NCBI GenBank assembly: GCA_900318765.1
Contig: ONLX01000025.1
Location: forward strand, 1 to 57,447
Source: an uncultured Eubacteriales bacterium
GTDB lineage: Bacteria; Bacillota; Clostridia; Christensenellales; CAG-138
Reading direction: 5' to 3'
Length of the DNA: 57,447 bases
In this document: positions 8,002 to 16,785 of the stretch, one piece after another
Numbering within the stretch: position 1 is the stretch's first letter
Layout: each line of letters begins with the position of its first letter
Translations under genes and position numbers: made by a program
The notes under the pieces: model-generated
Told to the model about the DNA's origin: nothing
Seen by the model: only the letters and a program-made list of their open reading frames with translations
Databases searched by the model: none

Positions 8002-9378
8002 TCAATCGTTCGCAAATTTGGTGTTCGTTCTGCCCGCGCGGAACTCGGCGGCATCGACGCTCTTGTCCGCTTCAAGATAGAAATGCGGCGTCAGCGCATA
8101 GACTGCGGCGCAGGTGACCAGGTCCTGTTTCCACGTGATCTCATTCGGCGCGTGCGCCTGCGATTCCGCGCCGGGGCCGAAGCCTACGCACGGAATCCCA
8201 TACCGGCCCTGAATCGAAACGCCGTTCGTGGAGAATGTCCATTTATCGATCAACGGACGGTTTCTCAGGTGCATGGCACTCGGCGCGCCGATGCGCTGCT
8301 CTCCGAACAGCGCTTTGTGCGCGTTTGTAATCGCCTGTACGTGCGCAGCGTTCTCCTTGTTGATCCATGTCGGGAAATAGCATTCCGTTTCATACCGGAG
8401 TCCCGTCCATGCCGGCCGATCATACAGATACATCGAAACCTTCACATCGTCGCCGTACTTTTTGCAGGACGGAAGGTTCCGAATCTCCTCAAGGCACGAA
8501 TCCCACGTTTCGCCTGCGGTCATGCGGCGATCGAGTGAAACGGCGCAGGAATCCGCAACCGCGCAGCGCGACGGCGAGGTATAGAAAATCTGCGAGCAGG
8601 TAATCGTGCCTCTTCCGAGGAAGCGCGCATCTTCATAATGCGCTGGATTGTACTTCGGATCGAGCATCTTCACGAGGCCCTTGATCTCCTCGTCGTCGGA
8701 CGCGCCGTTTTCGTTCAGCGCACGCACTTCACGCAGAATATCCGCCATCTTGTAGATCGCATTGTCGCCGCGCTCCGGCGCAGAACCGTGGCACGAAACG
8801 CCGCGCACGTCCACGCGGATCTCCATTCTTCCGCGATGTCCGCGGTAGATGCCGCCGTCGGTCGGCTCGGTCGAAACGACAAACTCCGGTGTAATGCCGT
8901 CCTCCTTGTGGATGTACTGCCAGCAGAGTCCGTCGCAATCCTCCTCCTGCACGGTGGCGGTGACAAGGATCCGATACCCCTCGGGAATCAGATTCAGGTC
9001 CTTCATGATCTTTGCGCCGTAGATCGCGCTGACGACGCCGCCCTCCTGGTCGGAGCCTCCGCGTCCGTAGATAAGCTCGTCGGTCTCATACCCCTCGTAG
9101 GGATTTTGTTCCCAGTTGGCAAGGTTTCCGATGCCGACCGTGTCGATATGCCCGTCAAATGCGATGATCTTTTCTCCGGTTCCCATCCAGCCGAGCGCGT
9201 TGCCCTCCGGATCGATCTCCGCCTTGTCAAAGCCGAGCTTTTCCATCTCTGCGATAGTACGGCGAATGACGCCTTCCTCCTCGCAGCTTTCGCTCGGAAT
9301 GGCGATCAGATCGCGCAGGAACCGGGTCATGTCGGGAAGATATGCGGCTGCAGCCTGTTTGATTGCATGTACATCCAT
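8002..9378 (-). CDS. ygeY: YgeY family M20 metallohydrolase, selenium metabolism-linked
   Basis: This 458-residue enzyme is an M20-family binuclear zinc hydrolase, the family of amidohydrolases and dipeptidases. Metal and catalytic motifs are visible: FDGHIDTVG with the first His and Asp, [10 protein letters not shown] with the bridging Asp, and VQEEDCDG with the catalytic Glu pair. The start at 9378 follows AAAGGAAAG; an earlier ATG in the same frame lies inside the regulator gene and lacks a ribosome site. YgeY proteins co-occur with selenium-dependent molybdenum hydroxylase genes. It is transcribed between the regulator and ygeW, so the two enzymes probably act in sequence on a ureido or carbamoyl compound (inference). 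Confidence 0.9.
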   Translation of the reverse strand: MDVHAIKQAAAAYLPDMTRFLRDLIAIPSESCEEEGVIRRTIAEMEKLGFDKAEIDPEGNALGWMGTGEKIIAFDGHIDTVGIGNLANWEQNPYEGYETDELIYGRGGSDQEGGVVSAIYGAKIMKDLNLIPEGYRILVTATVQEEDCDGLCWQYIHKEDGITPEFVVSTEPTDGGIYRGHRGRMEIRVDVRGVSCHGSAPERGDNAIYKMADILREVRALNENGASDDEEIKGLVKMLDPKYNPAHYEDARFLGRGTITCSQIFYTSPSRCAVADSCAVSLDRRMTAGETWDSCLEEIRNLPSCKKYGDDVKVSMYLYDRPAWTGLRYETECYFPTWINKENAAHVQAITNAHKALFGEQRIGAPSAMHLRNRPLIDKWTFSTNGVSIQGRYGIPCVGFGPGAESQAHAPNEITWKQDLVTCAAVYALTPHFYLEADKSVDAAEFRAGRTNTKFAND

Positions 9379-9406
9379 AGCGTCTTTCCTTTCTGCATCG
9401 AAAAAT

Positions 9407-10045
9407 TTATTGTTCATCCGAAGTTTTGGCGTCAATATAGGAATAGAGCGTGTATTTGCTGATGCCGAAATACTTCGACACCTTATCGCCGCTTCGCGTG
9501 ACCAAGAATGCGCCCGCCTTGTTGAGGAACCGGATCGCGCGGATCTTATCGTCCTTGGTCATCATCGCGACGGGTTTGCCGACCTGCGCCGCCGCCTGCT
9601 CAATCAGATCGTCCAGCAGATCGTTGACCGAAATCGGAATCCGTTCCGGCATTGCGGGCTCGTTCTTGTGGTGCAGAATCGAATCGATTGCGCGCTCCGC
9701 CATCAACAGCTCCGTGATATCGTAATTGATGGAAAGAACGCCTTCGAGCTTCCCGTCCGCATCCCGCAAATACATCGTCGAGGATTTGAGGATTCTGCCG
9801 TCGTGCGTCTTCATCAGGTACCCCGCGCTGTCCTGCAGCTCCTCCGGATGCTCGGTATGCAACGCTTCCAATACGATGCGGCTCGGCCCGTCCCCGACCT
9901 TCCGGTGCGTCACATGCCCGTTCTCGATCACCGCAATTGTGTGATCCATGTCTTCCCCGCTCAGATCGTGAACGACGATCTCGCAGTTGTTCCCGAACTG
10001 CTGTGCGAGTGTGGAAGCGAGCCGTTTGTAGAATTCCAATTGCAT
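9407..10045 (-). CDS. YheO/DauR-type PAS and HTH transcriptional regulator
   Basis: This 212-residue regulator has an N-terminal YheO-like PAS domain (residues about 1-115, with a conserved EIVVHDLS strand and the [20 protein letters not shown] segment). It ends in a helix-turn-helix carrying [10 protein letters not shown]. It is the first gene of the operon with ygeY and ygeW and most likely controls them, and perhaps itself, in response to a small ligand bound by the PAS domain. DauR, a relative, represses D-arginine use. A 10-bp inverted repeat just upstream of its promoter is a candidate site. The ATG at 10045 follows a GGGGAACGGAG purine run. Confidence 0.85.
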   Translation of the reverse strand: MQLEFYKRLASTLAQQFGNNCEIVVHDLSGEDMDHTIAVIENGHVTHRKVGDGPSRIVLEALHTEHPEELQDSAGYLMKTHDGRILKSSTMYLRDADGKLEGVLSINYDITELLMAERAIDSILHHKNEPAMPERIPISVNDLLDDLIEQAAAQVGKPVAMMTKDDKIRAIRFLNKAGAFLVTRSGDKVSKYFGISKYTLYSYIDAKTSDEQ

Positions 10046-10080
10046 CTCCGTTCCCCTTTCCCCATACCATTCCTGTTTCT

Positions 10081-10109
10081 ATTATAAGAACTTTTTCCTC
10101 CCGTGGCAA
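10081..10109 (-). promoter_or_regulatory. Promoter of the regulator-ygeY-ygeW operon
   Basis: On the minus strand TTGCCA and TATAAT are separated by 17 bases, 35 bases before the regulator ATG. Confidence 0.78.
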
Positions 10110-10113
10110 GGGG

Positions 10114-10156
10114 AAATCCAAAATTATTTTTAGCTTTCGAAAATATTTTTGGATTT
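10114..10156. promoter_or_regulatory. Inverted repeat between divergent promoters
   Basis: AAATCCAAAA (10114-10123) recurs inverted as TTTTGGATTT (10147-10156), with AT-rich near-symmetric sequence between. It lies immediately upstream of both the regulator promoter and the DUF1292 gene promoter, a natural place for the YheO-like regulator to bind. Confidence 0.45.
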
Positions 10157-10167
10157 TGCGGAAGGGG

Positions 10168-10196
10168 TTGAAAAACCTATCCGATTTGGGTACAAT
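10168..10196 (+). promoter_or_regulatory. Promoter of the DUF1292 gene
   Basis: TTGAAA (10168-10173) and TACAAT (10191-10196) are separated by 17 bases, 29 bases before the start codon. Confidence 0.75.
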
Positions 10197-10225
10197 AGCA
10201 TCGAAAGCATGAAAGGAGAATCATC

Positions 10226-10519
10226 ATGGAAGAAGAACGGGATCTTGTCACCTTTGTGGATGATGAAGGAAACGAGTTTGATTTGGAAGTTATCGACTAT
10301 TTTATGCATAACGACAAGGAATACGGCGTTTTGATTGATCCGGATCTGGAGGACGACGCGGAGTATTTCGAAGTTTGCATTATGGAGATCGTGCAGCACG
10401 AAGAAGAAGACCTTGAGGAGTTCCTCCCGGTTGAGGATGAGGCGCTGCAGGAAGAGCTGCTGAAAATCGCCGAAGAGCGCATGGCCGCTTGGGACGAAGA
10501 AGCGGACGAAGAGGAATAA
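10226..10519 (+). CDS. DUF1292 domain protein
   Basis: This 97-residue, strongly acidic protein matches the small DUF1292 family common in Firmicutes. The N-terminal half has the family's short beta-sheet pattern (LVTFVDDEGNEFDLEVIDYF, then EYGVLIDP). The last 35 residues are almost all Glu, Asp and Leu and probably helical. The family has no firm function; members often sit near ruvX-type genes, which are absent here. AAAGGAG precedes the ATG, and the gene is monocistronic between its own promoter and a strong terminator. Confidence 0.85.
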   Translation: MEEERDLVTFVDDEGNEFDLEVIDYFMHNDKEYGVLIDPDLEDDAEYFEVCIMEIVQHEEEDLEEFLPVEDEALQEELLKIAEERMAAWDEEADEEE

Positions 10520-10533
10520 AATCCAAGCAGAAC

Positions 10534-10570
10534 AAAAAGGCTGTTTCCCAATGTGGGAAACAGCCTTTTT
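10534..10570. terminator. Bidirectional terminator
   Basis: A perfect 12-bp stem (10539-10550 with 10554-10565) with A5 before and T5 after lies between the DUF1292 gene and the end of the convergent ABC transporter gene. Confidence 0.88.
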
Positions 10571-10573
10571 CGG

Positions 10574-12361
10574 TTATTCGGCAAGCTGCTGCGCAAGGCG
10601 CAGCTTTTTGTATGCCCCGTCTTTCGCCATCAGCTCGGCATGCGTTCCGATCTCAAGAATCCGCTCGCCCTCAATCACAGCGATGCGCGAGGCGTTCCGG
10701 ACCGTCGATAGCCGATGCGCGATGATGATCCCGGTGCGCCCCTTGCTCAAAGCATCCAGGCTCGCCTGAATGCGCTGCTCGGTCACGGAATCGAGCGCGC
10801 TCGTTGCCTCATCCAGAATCAGAATCGGCGGATTCTTCAGGAACACACGCGCAATGCTGATGCGCTGCTTCTGCCCGCCCGAGAGCATCACGCCTCGTTC
10901 ACCGATGTAGGTATCGTAGCCGTCCGGCATCTGCATGATTTCCTCATGGATTTCCGCCTTGATCGCCGCCTCCGCGACCTCCTCATCGGTCGCATCCGGT
11001 CTGCCGTAGCGAATGTTCTCGCGCACGGTTCCCGCAAACATGAACACGTCCTGCTGAATGATGCCGATCGCGCGGTGCAGGCTGTCCTGCGTGACGCTGC
11101 GCACGTCGTTCCCGTCCACGCGGATGCTGCCCGCCGTCACGTCATAAAAGCGCGGCAGCAGGTGGCACAGCGTCGTCTTGCCGCCGCCGGAAGGTCCGAC
11201 GAGCGCGAGGCTTTCCCCGGGTTGAATCACCAGATTGATGTCCGAAAGCACTTCGGGGCCGGTGCTGTACCGGAACGAAACATTCTCATACCGAATTTCG
11301 CCGCGCACATTCTCCAATACCTTCGCGTCCGGCGCGTCCTGAATCTCCGGCTCGGTTCGCATGATATCCAGAAATCGTTCAAACCCCGCCGCGCCCTGCG
11401 TATACTGCTCCATGAACATTACGAGTTTCCGAAGCGGTGACAGGAACGCGGAGACGTACAGCGTAAACGTAATCAGGTCAATGTAATCCATCCGTCCGAG
11501 CATGATCAGCAATCCGCCGACGCCGATGACAATCACCTGCAATACGCCCGTCGAGAACTCCATGCCGCTCTGAAACCGGCCCATCGCCTTATAGTATTCC
11601 CGCTTGGCCGTTTTGAAAATGCCGTTTGCCTGATCGAACTTTCTGCCCTCTTCGTCTTCATTCGCAAACGCTTTGGCGGTGCGAACGCCGCTGATTCCGC
11701 TTTCGATTGCCGCATTGATCTCAGCCGTCTTTTTCCGCACCTCAACGGACGCGTTGCGCATGGACTTGCGCTGTGCGATCGTGAACCACATCAGAAGCGG
11801 CAGAATCACCGCAATCACGAGCGCGAGCTCCCATCGGATGAAAAACATCACGCCGAGTGCGCCGATGATCGTGAGACTGCAAATCAGAAGGTTCTCCGGT
11901 CCGTGGTGCGCGAGCTCGGTGATGTCGAACAGATCATTCGTCACGCGCGACATCAGTACGCCGGTGCGATTCTTGTCAAAGAACGAAAAGCTGAGGTTCT
12001 CGATGTGCGTGAACACATCCTTGCGCATATCCGCTTCAACGAGAACGCCCATGCCGTGCCCGACCACGATGATGATATAGTGCAGCACACCCTTCAGAAG
12101 GTACGCCGCGATCAGCGCGCCGATCACGGCAAAGAACGCTCCGAACAGCCGCTCGGGCAGCAAAACCTGCATCGATCGGCGCGAGATAATCGGAAAGATC
12201 AGATCGACGATCGATACCGCCGCTGCGCAAAGCATATCGATGGTGAACGGTTTCCAGTGCGGACGAAAATAGGACAGAAACACCGCAAGCGCATTTTTCG
12301 AAAAATCCTTCGGCTGCTGCGCTTTCGATGCTGCAAAACTACGGCGGTGCAAGCGTTGCAT
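10574..12361 (-). CDS. ABC exporter, permease-ATPase half transporter (MsbA/LmrA-like)
   Basis: This 595-residue protein is a type IV half-exporter that would dimerise and export a lipid or drug-like substrate. Six membrane helices occupy roughly residues 30-330. The nucleotide-binding domain shows Walker A (GPSGGGKTT), Q-loop (IGIIQQDVFMF), signature (LSGGQKQR), Walker B (ILILDEATSALD) and the H-loop (IIIAHRLSTV). The ATG at 12361 lies 19 bases after the stop of the lipoprotein gene; the ribosome site is weak, so translational coupling is likely and a nearby TTG start cannot be excluded. It shares a transcript with a leucine-rich-repeat lipoprotein. Confidence 0.88.
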   Translation of the reverse strand: MQRLHRRSFAASKAQQPKDFSKNALAVFLSYFRPHWKPFTIDMLCAAAVSIVDLIFPIISRRSMQVLLPERLFGAFFAVIGALIAAYLLKGVLHYIIIVVGHGMGVLVEADMRKDVFTHIENLSFSFFDKNRTGVLMSRVTNDLFDITELAHHGPENLLICSLTIIGALGVMFFIRWELALVIAVILPLLMWFTIAQRKSMRNASVEVRKKTAEINAAIESGISGVRTAKAFANEDEEGRKFDQANGIFKTAKREYYKAMGRFQSGMEFSTGVLQVIVIGVGGLLIMLGRMDYIDLITFTLYVSAFLSPLRKLVMFMEQYTQGAAGFERFLDIMRTEPEIQDAPDAKVLENVRGEIRYENVSFRYSTGPEVLSDINLVIQPGESLALVGPSGGGKTTLCHLLPRFYDVTAGSIRVDGNDVRSVTQDSLHRAIGIIQQDVFMFAGTVRENIRYGRPDATDEEVAEAAIKAEIHEEIMQMPDGYDTYIGERGVMLSGGQKQRISIARVFLKNPPILILDEATSALDSVTEQRIQASLDALSKGRTGIIIAHRLSTVRNASRIAVIEGERILEIGTHAELMAKDGAYKKLRLAQQLAE

Positions 12362-12380
12362 CAAAATTCCCAATAACCTT

Positions 12381-13940
12381 TCAATCAAAATCCGGTTCGA
12401 CCGAGTACGTGTTCTGCGAATGGTCGTAAAGCATCTGTTTGCGGAGCAATTCATATCGGATCGCGTAATTGCTGTCGCCATGTCGTTTCCAGCGCCATTC
12501 GTTCTGGGTCGGATCCTTGGCGGTCGTGTTGATGACGCAGTCCGGTACAATCGACTGCATCACGGCAATCTGATCCTCCGGAATCGGATTGCGTGAGATC
12601 CAGAGCCGCTCCAGTTTGGTCAGGCCGTACAGCGGCGAAAGATCGGTAATCTGATTCATGCAAAGGTTCAGATGCTTCAGCTCGGTACAGGCGGCGAGCG
12701 GGGAAATATCCGCAATCTTCCCGTTGAACAGCTCGCAGTATTCGAGCTTTTTGCAGTTCTCAATGCCCGAAATATCCGTTACCTTCGCGGGCGAAACGAT
12801 GCAGACCTCCAAATTGGGCATGTATGCCACAACATAGGGATGCGTAATGTTGCTGTGCCCGAGATCCATGTACTTCATCTCGTTGCAATAGACGAGCGCC
12901 TTCAAGTCGTCGTCGTTGAGCTTGCGATGCGAAATATAGTTGGAAAAGCGGATCATCAGCGCATCGGTGCGGCAGGAGTACGGTCCGACCTTCACGCGCC
13001 AAACGATCTTCGGCGTCGGAAACTCCTCCCGGAGGGCAGCCATCTGTTCATCCGGGATCTGGCAGTTCTCCATATCGAGCCGCTGCACATTTCTCAGGTA
13101 CGGCAGCAGCGCGCGCAGCTCCTCGATCTGATGGTTCAGAGGCGTATTGTTGAGGTCCACAACCGCATCGGTAAGCGAAAACGTCTTCCGAAACGCCGTA
13201 ACGCGATAGTCAACGCGAAGCGACTCCCGCACAGCCTGCAATATGCCGACGTCTTTCAGCGTCCAATCGGTCGCGCCGTCCTTCGGATTCAGCGAAACGT
13301 CGTTAAGCTCGGGCAGGGCCGCAAGCCCCTCGGCAAGCGCCTCCGCCTGCTCGGGCGGATACGCGGTAAGGTCCAGCTCCGTCGTATCGTTCTGCACGGT
13401 CATCCCGGCAAACGATACCGCGTAATGCAGCTCCCCTTGCGGCATCGCGAGCAGCAACGCCTTTGCATCGGCAGGCGTCATCGGTTCGGTTACGGTCAGC
13501 TCGGTCAGCCTCGGAAGATAGCGCAGAAGGGTCGGATCGGGAACGGAAGCGACCGTCGCCTGCTCGGTATCCGCGGTCAAAAGACTGCCCCCGATTGGCA
13601 CCGTGTAACGAACCTCCACCGTCGGGTGCGCATCGCGATACGCCGCGATCCGCTCAAAGCAGGTGCTGCCCGAAAGATCCAACGTTTCAAGGTTTGGGAA
13701 GGTCTCGATCAGGGCAAAATCCGCCTCGATCGCAACGAGTTGCAGCGATGTCTCTTCGCCGGTATAGGCCCCTCCGTCCAGCAGAATCGGGGTCGGTGCA
13801 GGCGTCGGCGCTTCCGTTGCGGCGGCAAGCGGTTCCTGCTCCGGGCTCTGTAAAGCGGTCCGGCATCCGAACAGCGACGCAGCCGCAAGAATCGCCGCGC
13901 CGATCCACGCGATCCGGATTCCCTTTGCGCCGTTGTTCAT
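12381..13940 (-). CDS. Leucine-rich-repeat lipoprotein
   Basis: This 519-residue protein is exported and lipid-anchored: a signal sequence ends in the lipobox LFGC with Cys26, followed by a Thr/Pro/Ala linker containing EAPTPAPTP. The rest carries irregular leucine-rich repeats, clearest after residue 330 (for example LEYCELFNGKIADISPL and LKHLNLCMNQITDLSPL, then LTKLERLWISRNPI), the type used for protein binding on the cell surface. The ligand is unknown. It is the first gene of a two-gene unit with the ABC exporter. Confidence 0.85.
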   Translation of the reverse strand: MNNGAKGIRIAWIGAAILAAASLFGCRTALQSPEQEPLAAATEAPTPAPTPILLDGGAYTGEETSLQLVAIEADFALIETFPNLETLDLSGSTCFERIAAYRDAHPTVEVRYTVPIGGSLLTADTEQATVASVPDPTLLRYLPRLTELTVTEPMTPADAKALLLAMPQGELHYAVSFAGMTVQNDTTELDLTAYPPEQAEALAEGLAALPELNDVSLNPKDGATDWTLKDVGILQAVRESLRVDYRVTAFRKTFSLTDAVVDLNNTPLNHQIEELRALLPYLRNVQRLDMENCQIPDEQMAALREEFPTPKIVWRVKVGPYSCRTDALMIRFSNYISHRKLNDDDLKALVYCNEMKYMDLGHSNITHPYVVAYMPNLEVCIVSPAKVTDISGIENCKKLEYCELFNGKIADISPLAACTELKHLNLCMNQITDLSPLYGLTKLERLWISRNPIPEDQIAVMQSIVPDCVINTTAKDPTQNEWRWKRHGDSNYAIRYELLRKQMLYDHSQNTYSVEPDFD

Positions 13941-13963
13941 GCCCGTTCCCCTCGTTTCGTATG

Positions 13964-13993
13964 ATTGTATAGTATATCACAAAAGAACAACAA
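13964..13993 (-). promoter_or_regulatory. Putative promoter of the LRR lipoprotein operon
   Basis: On the minus strand TTGTTG and TACAAT are separated by 18 bases. The -35 overlaps the T-tract of the terminator of the upstream ABC-2 operon. A TATACT also lies within the spacer, so the exact -10 is uncertain. Confidence 0.5.
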
Positions 13994-14020
13994 AAAGGAA
14001 TCCCCTTTCCGGGAATTCCT
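13991..14020 (-). terminator. Terminator of the ABC-2 operon
   Basis: A hairpin with AGGAAT and CCC/GGG pairs (13996-14020) and one bulged base is followed on the minus strand by TTTTTGTTGTTCTTTT. Confidence 0.65.
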
Positions 14021-14073
14021 CTCGCATTTTTGTAAAAACCGGCGGCAAAGTGTATGTCGTTGCCTTGCTGCGA

Positions 14074-14757
14074 TCAGAGATCCGCGCCGTCAAACGCGCG
14101 AACGGAACGGCGGAACGTCCATTCGCTGCTCGCCGCAAAGATTCCGATGCAAACGACCAGAAAGATTCCCTGCGTCAGCCACTCCTCGACACAGGTGGGG
14201 TAGCGATCCAGATGCGTTTCGATCCAGGAAAAAGCCGGAACGAATTCCTGCGCGGCATTTGCGGCGATCATGACGCCGTCAAATACGATGATCCACGCAA
14301 AGCAGAGCACCGCGGAGATCAGAAAGTTTCTTCCGTTCTTCGTCGGATTCCGATAGAATTTCGGCAGGAACGATGCATTGAACAACGAGAACAGCACGAA
14401 CAGCCCGCCGAGCAGCGAAAGCGTCGCATCGACACCTGCAGGGTTCCCCTCGGGGAACATCGCATGGTTGACGAACATCAGCGGTACGCACAGCACCACG
14501 AGCGCAAGCTGCACGAGAAGCATAAACCACAGCTTTCCGCGCACCGCGTCTTTTTTGGAGACCGGCAGCAGCAGCGTGAACAGCGTATCGTTGTCGGCAA
14601 TCGACTGCGTGAACGAATAGAACAGCCCGTTGCAGATGAAGAAGCCCATGATCGTATAGGGATAGCTCGGGATCAGCAGCATCAGAACAAACAGGAAAAA
14701 GATCAGCACAAGCGGCTGCATGCAGAGCCGAAATTCCTTATAAAGCAGTTTGCTCAT
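14074..14757 (-). CDS. ABC-2 type transporter permease
   Basis: This 227-residue membrane protein has six hydrophobic segments in the pattern of the ABC-2 permeases paired with BcrA/YtrB-like ATPases. The motif LLLPVSKKDAVRGKLW between helices 2 and 3 is characteristic of that group (bacitracin/antibiotic exporters and membrane remodelling systems). Its ATG at 14757 lies inside the 3' end of the ATPase gene, a 20-base overlap that implies coupled translation. The substrate is unknown. The GntR-type repressor common beside such pairs is not present. Confidence 0.85.
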   Translation of the reverse strand: MSKLLYKEFRLCMQPLVLIFFLFVLMLLIPSYPYTIMGFFICNGLFYSFTQSIADNDTLFTLLLPVSKKDAVRGKLWFMLLVQLALVVLCVPLMFVNHAMFPEGNPAGVDATLSLLGGLFVLFSLFNASFLPKFYRNPTKNGRNFLISAVLCFAWIIVFDGVMIAANAAQEFVPAFSWIETHLDRYPTCVEEWLTQGIFLVVCIGIFAASSEWTFRRSVRAFDGADL

Positions 14758-15601
14758 GTTCCCCCTCCTGTTCCGTATAAATCATGATGGATTCGAGATC
14801 CGCCGGAGCGGTTTTCAATCCCTGCACCCGGTCCCGGTTCTCTGCGCGGATCAATCCCGTAAACCCGAACGCATTCGGCTTATAGCCCACCAGAATAGGC
14901 TTCAACGCGTCGAGCCACTCGCGGTCTCCGGAGACCAGAAGGTAGGCATTCCGGAACGATTCCACATCGCAGGTCGCCAGAATCTTCCCGCCGTGAATGT
15001 ACGTAATATCATCTGCGCACTTTTCGAGATCGGAGATGATATGCGTCGAAAACAGGATGCTGCGCGTCCTGTCCTCGATGACCGTGCGGAACACGTCCAA
15101 TAGGTCATCCCGCGAAACCGGATCCAGGCCGCTCGTCGGTTCATCGAGGATCAACAGCAAAGCGTTGTGCGACAGCTCCAGTGCCAACGCATACTTGACC
15201 TTCATACCGGCGGACAGCTCACTGACCTTTTTGTCCTCCTCCAGGCGGAAGCGCTTCAGATACCCGCGATACGCGTCCTCATCCCAGGAAGGATAGAACC
15301 GCTTCGTCACCTCGGTGATCGTCTTCAGCGTCGATTTTTTGTAGCAATCGAATTCGCCCATGACAAATCCGATCTCGCCCTTGCAAAGCGTCTCGTTCTT
15401 TGTAAAATCGCGACCGTTGATCCAGACCTCGCCCGCATCCTTGTGCACGAGATTCAGCATCGTTTTCATCGTCGTCGATTTGCCTGCGCCGTTTCTGCCG
15501 ATAAACCCCATTATTCTTCCGGGCTCCAGGGAAAACGAAACATGATCCAGCGTGAACCGCTCATAGCGCTTGGTCAGCCCGCGCACCTCCAGCAAACTCA
15601 T
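14738..15601 (-). CDS. ABC transporter ATP-binding protein
   Basis: This 287-residue ATPase powers the overlapping ABC-2 permease. Walker A is GRNGAGKST, the signature is ELSAGMKVK (a degenerate LSGGQ typical of YtrB/BcrA relatives), and Walker B is LLILDEPTSGLD. The C-terminal 70 residues form the accessory domain seen in this subfamily. The ATG at 15601 follows GGAGG. A promoter with a TATAAT box lies about 100 bases upstream. Confidence 0.88.
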   Translation of the reverse strand: MSLLEVRGLTKRYERFTLDHVSFSLEPGRIMGFIGRNGAGKSTTMKTMLNLVHKDAGEVWINGRDFTKNETLCKGEIGFVMGEFDCYKKSTLKTITEVTKRFYPSWDEDAYRGYLKRFRLEEDKKVSELSAGMKVKYALALELSHNALLLILDEPTSGLDPVSRDDLLDVFRTVIEDRTRSILFSTHIISDLEKCADDITYIHGGKILATCDVESFRNAYLLVSGDREWLDALKPILVGYKPNAFGFTGLIRAENRDRVQGLKTAPADLESIMIYTEQEGEHEQTAL

Positions 15602-15702
15602 AGTTCCTCCATAACGTCGTACAATGATTTCCGGATCCCGCGAATGGAGCCCGGATCGGATGATCGGATGCCCATCGCACCGATGTATCCGATTTTACCA
15701 TG

Positions 15703-15731
15703 ATTATAGGTGTGAACGCAAGTCTTGTCCA
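15703..15731 (-). promoter_or_regulatory. Promoter of the ABC-2 transporter operon
   Basis: On the minus strand TGGACA and TATAAT are separated by 17 bases. The roughly 95-base leader contains two copies of ATCCGATC-like sequence (15652-15670) that could be an operator. Confidence 0.6.
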
Positions 15732-15832
15732 CCAAAGAAACCGAACATTTTCGATCGTAATTTGTTTCGTTTCGTTGCGCTCTGCCAAAAAACGTCCTCT
15801 GCAAAAAGTCGTATTTTTCTGCATTGCAAAAC

Positions 15833-15861
15833 TTGTCAAACGCGAAAAAACGTGGTAAAAT
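15833..15861 (+). promoter_or_regulatory. Promoter of the YegP-like gene
   Basis: TTGTCA (15833-15838) and TAAAAT (15856-15861) are separated by 17 bases. Apart from the two opposite promoters, the 316-base region 15602-15917 holds no feature I can identify. Confidence 0.7.
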
Positions 15862-15917
15862 CAATAGGACGAATGCAAATAGCATACGCACGAATGACAT
15901 ACGCAGGAGGAACACCC

Positions 15918-16292
15918 ATGGGCAAATTTGAAGTGAAGCAGGTTAAGTCCGGTTATCAATTCAATCTGAAGGCCGGAAACGGCGAAATCATCGCCGTCAG
16001 CGAAGTTTACACCACCGAATCGGCATGTCTGAACGGCGTGGAGAGCATCCGTAAGAATGCCCCCGAAGCACCGGTTGAGGATCAGACCGTAGAAGGATTC
16101 GAGACGCTCAAGCATCCGAAGTTTGAACTGTACCTCGATAAGGCTGGCGAATATCGGTTCCGTCTCAAGGCAAAGAACGGCGAAATCATTGCCACGGGCG
16201 AGGGCTACAAAGCAAAGGCGGGCTGCCTGAACGGGATTGACAGCATCAAGCGCAACGCGCCGGAATCCCCGGTGGTCAAGGTCGAAGAGTAA
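15918..16292 (+). CDS. YegP-like DUF1508 protein with two tandem repeats
   Basis: This 124-residue protein consists of two DUF1508 repeats, residues about 1-50 and 65-115. Each has the pattern FE(V/L)...G-(Y/E)-(Q/R)F-(N/R)LKA-(G/K)NGEIIA, then a CLNG(V/I)-(E/D)SI helix and a NAPE ending. The family folds into a small dimeric beta structure; its function is unknown. The ATG at 15918 follows AGGAGG; the frame is open for 294 bases upstream, but that part overlaps the promoter. Transcribed alone and ended by a strong terminator. Confidence 0.9.
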   Translation: MGKFEVKQVKSGYQFNLKAGNGEIIAVSEVYTTESACLNGVESIRKNAPEAPVEDQTVEGFETLKHPKFELYLDKAGEYRFRLKAKNGEIIATGEGYKAKAGCLNGIDSIKRNAPESPVVKVEE

Positions 16293-16304
16293 GCCAAAAC
16301 GATG

Positions 16305-16340
16305 CGAACCGTCTCCTTTTTGGGAGACGGTTCGTTTTTT
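16305..16340 (+). terminator. Terminator of the YegP-like gene
   Basis: A perfect 12-bp stem (16305-16316 with 16323-16334) is followed by a T6 run on the plus strand. Confidence 0.85.
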
Positions 16341-16344
16341 GTTG

Positions 16345-16581
16345 TCAGTCAAATCTCCGGATCACGCGATAGCCGTCCGTTGTACATTCCGCAACCTGTT
16401 CGGCATCCCGATCCAGAATCGGAAAGCACGGATCATCCGCCGCGTAGCGCACGCACGTTCCGCAGCTGGACGAAAGCGCGCGCGGCACCGGCTGCATCAC
16501 GGCTTCGATGCCGTTTTTCGTCAGCGCGCGATGGGTCAAAAGCGCTGCCGCATGGGTATAGAAGGTCGCAATATAGATCAT
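16345..16581 (-). CDS. DUF3343 protein, putative selenium/sulfur carrier
   Basis: This 78-residue protein matches DUF3343, a small family found with selenium-linked TusA-like proteins and YedE. Cysteines occur in a CGTC motif at about residues 40-43 and in DDPCFP, which could carry persulfide or selenide. Its ATG overlaps the stop of the TusA-like gene by four bases, so the two are translated together and may act as partners. Confidence 0.85.
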   Translation of the reverse strand: MIYIATFYTHAAALLTHRALTKNGIEAVMQPVPRALSSSCGTCVRYAADDPCFPILDRDAEQVAECTTDGYRVIRRFD

Positions 16582-16784
16582 TTCGAAAGCAGAATCCGAT
16601 AATCGCCTTCCGCAGTCTCCTCGGTCTTTACGGCATACCCCTGTGACGACGCAAACCGTTGGATGTTGTAAACCGCCGTCATATGGTCGGCCAGCACTTC
16701 AAGCGTTTTCGGCGCATTCGCCTTCACTTCCCGCTGCACGGCAAGCACCGGCATCGGGCAATTCAATCCGCGTACATCCAGCAT
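16578..16784 (-). CDS. TusA/YedF-family sulfurtransferase-like protein
   Basis: This 68-residue protein has the TusA fold signature: LDVRGLNCPMPVLAVQRE with the CPxP motif, whose Cys accepts and passes on persulfide. The family moves sulfur to tRNA or molybdopterin, and selenium-linked members are proposed to move selenium. It starts one base after the yedE stop and overlaps DUF3343, forming a three-gene transport-and-carrier operon. Confidence 0.9.
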   Translation of the reverse strand: MLDVRGLNCPMPVLAVQREVKANAPKTLEVLADHMTAVYNIQRFASSQGYAVKTEETAEGDYRILLSK

Positions 16785-16785
16785 A

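Noticed and set aside
12672-13853. Plus-strand open frame of 393 codons
   Set aside because: Antisense to the leucine-rich-repeat lipoprotein; basic, repetitive composition and no start signal.
16345-16784. Selenocysteine codon in the selenium-linked genes
   Set aside because: The TusA-like and DUF3343 frames end normally, and I saw no in-frame UGA with a downstream SECIS-like loop.
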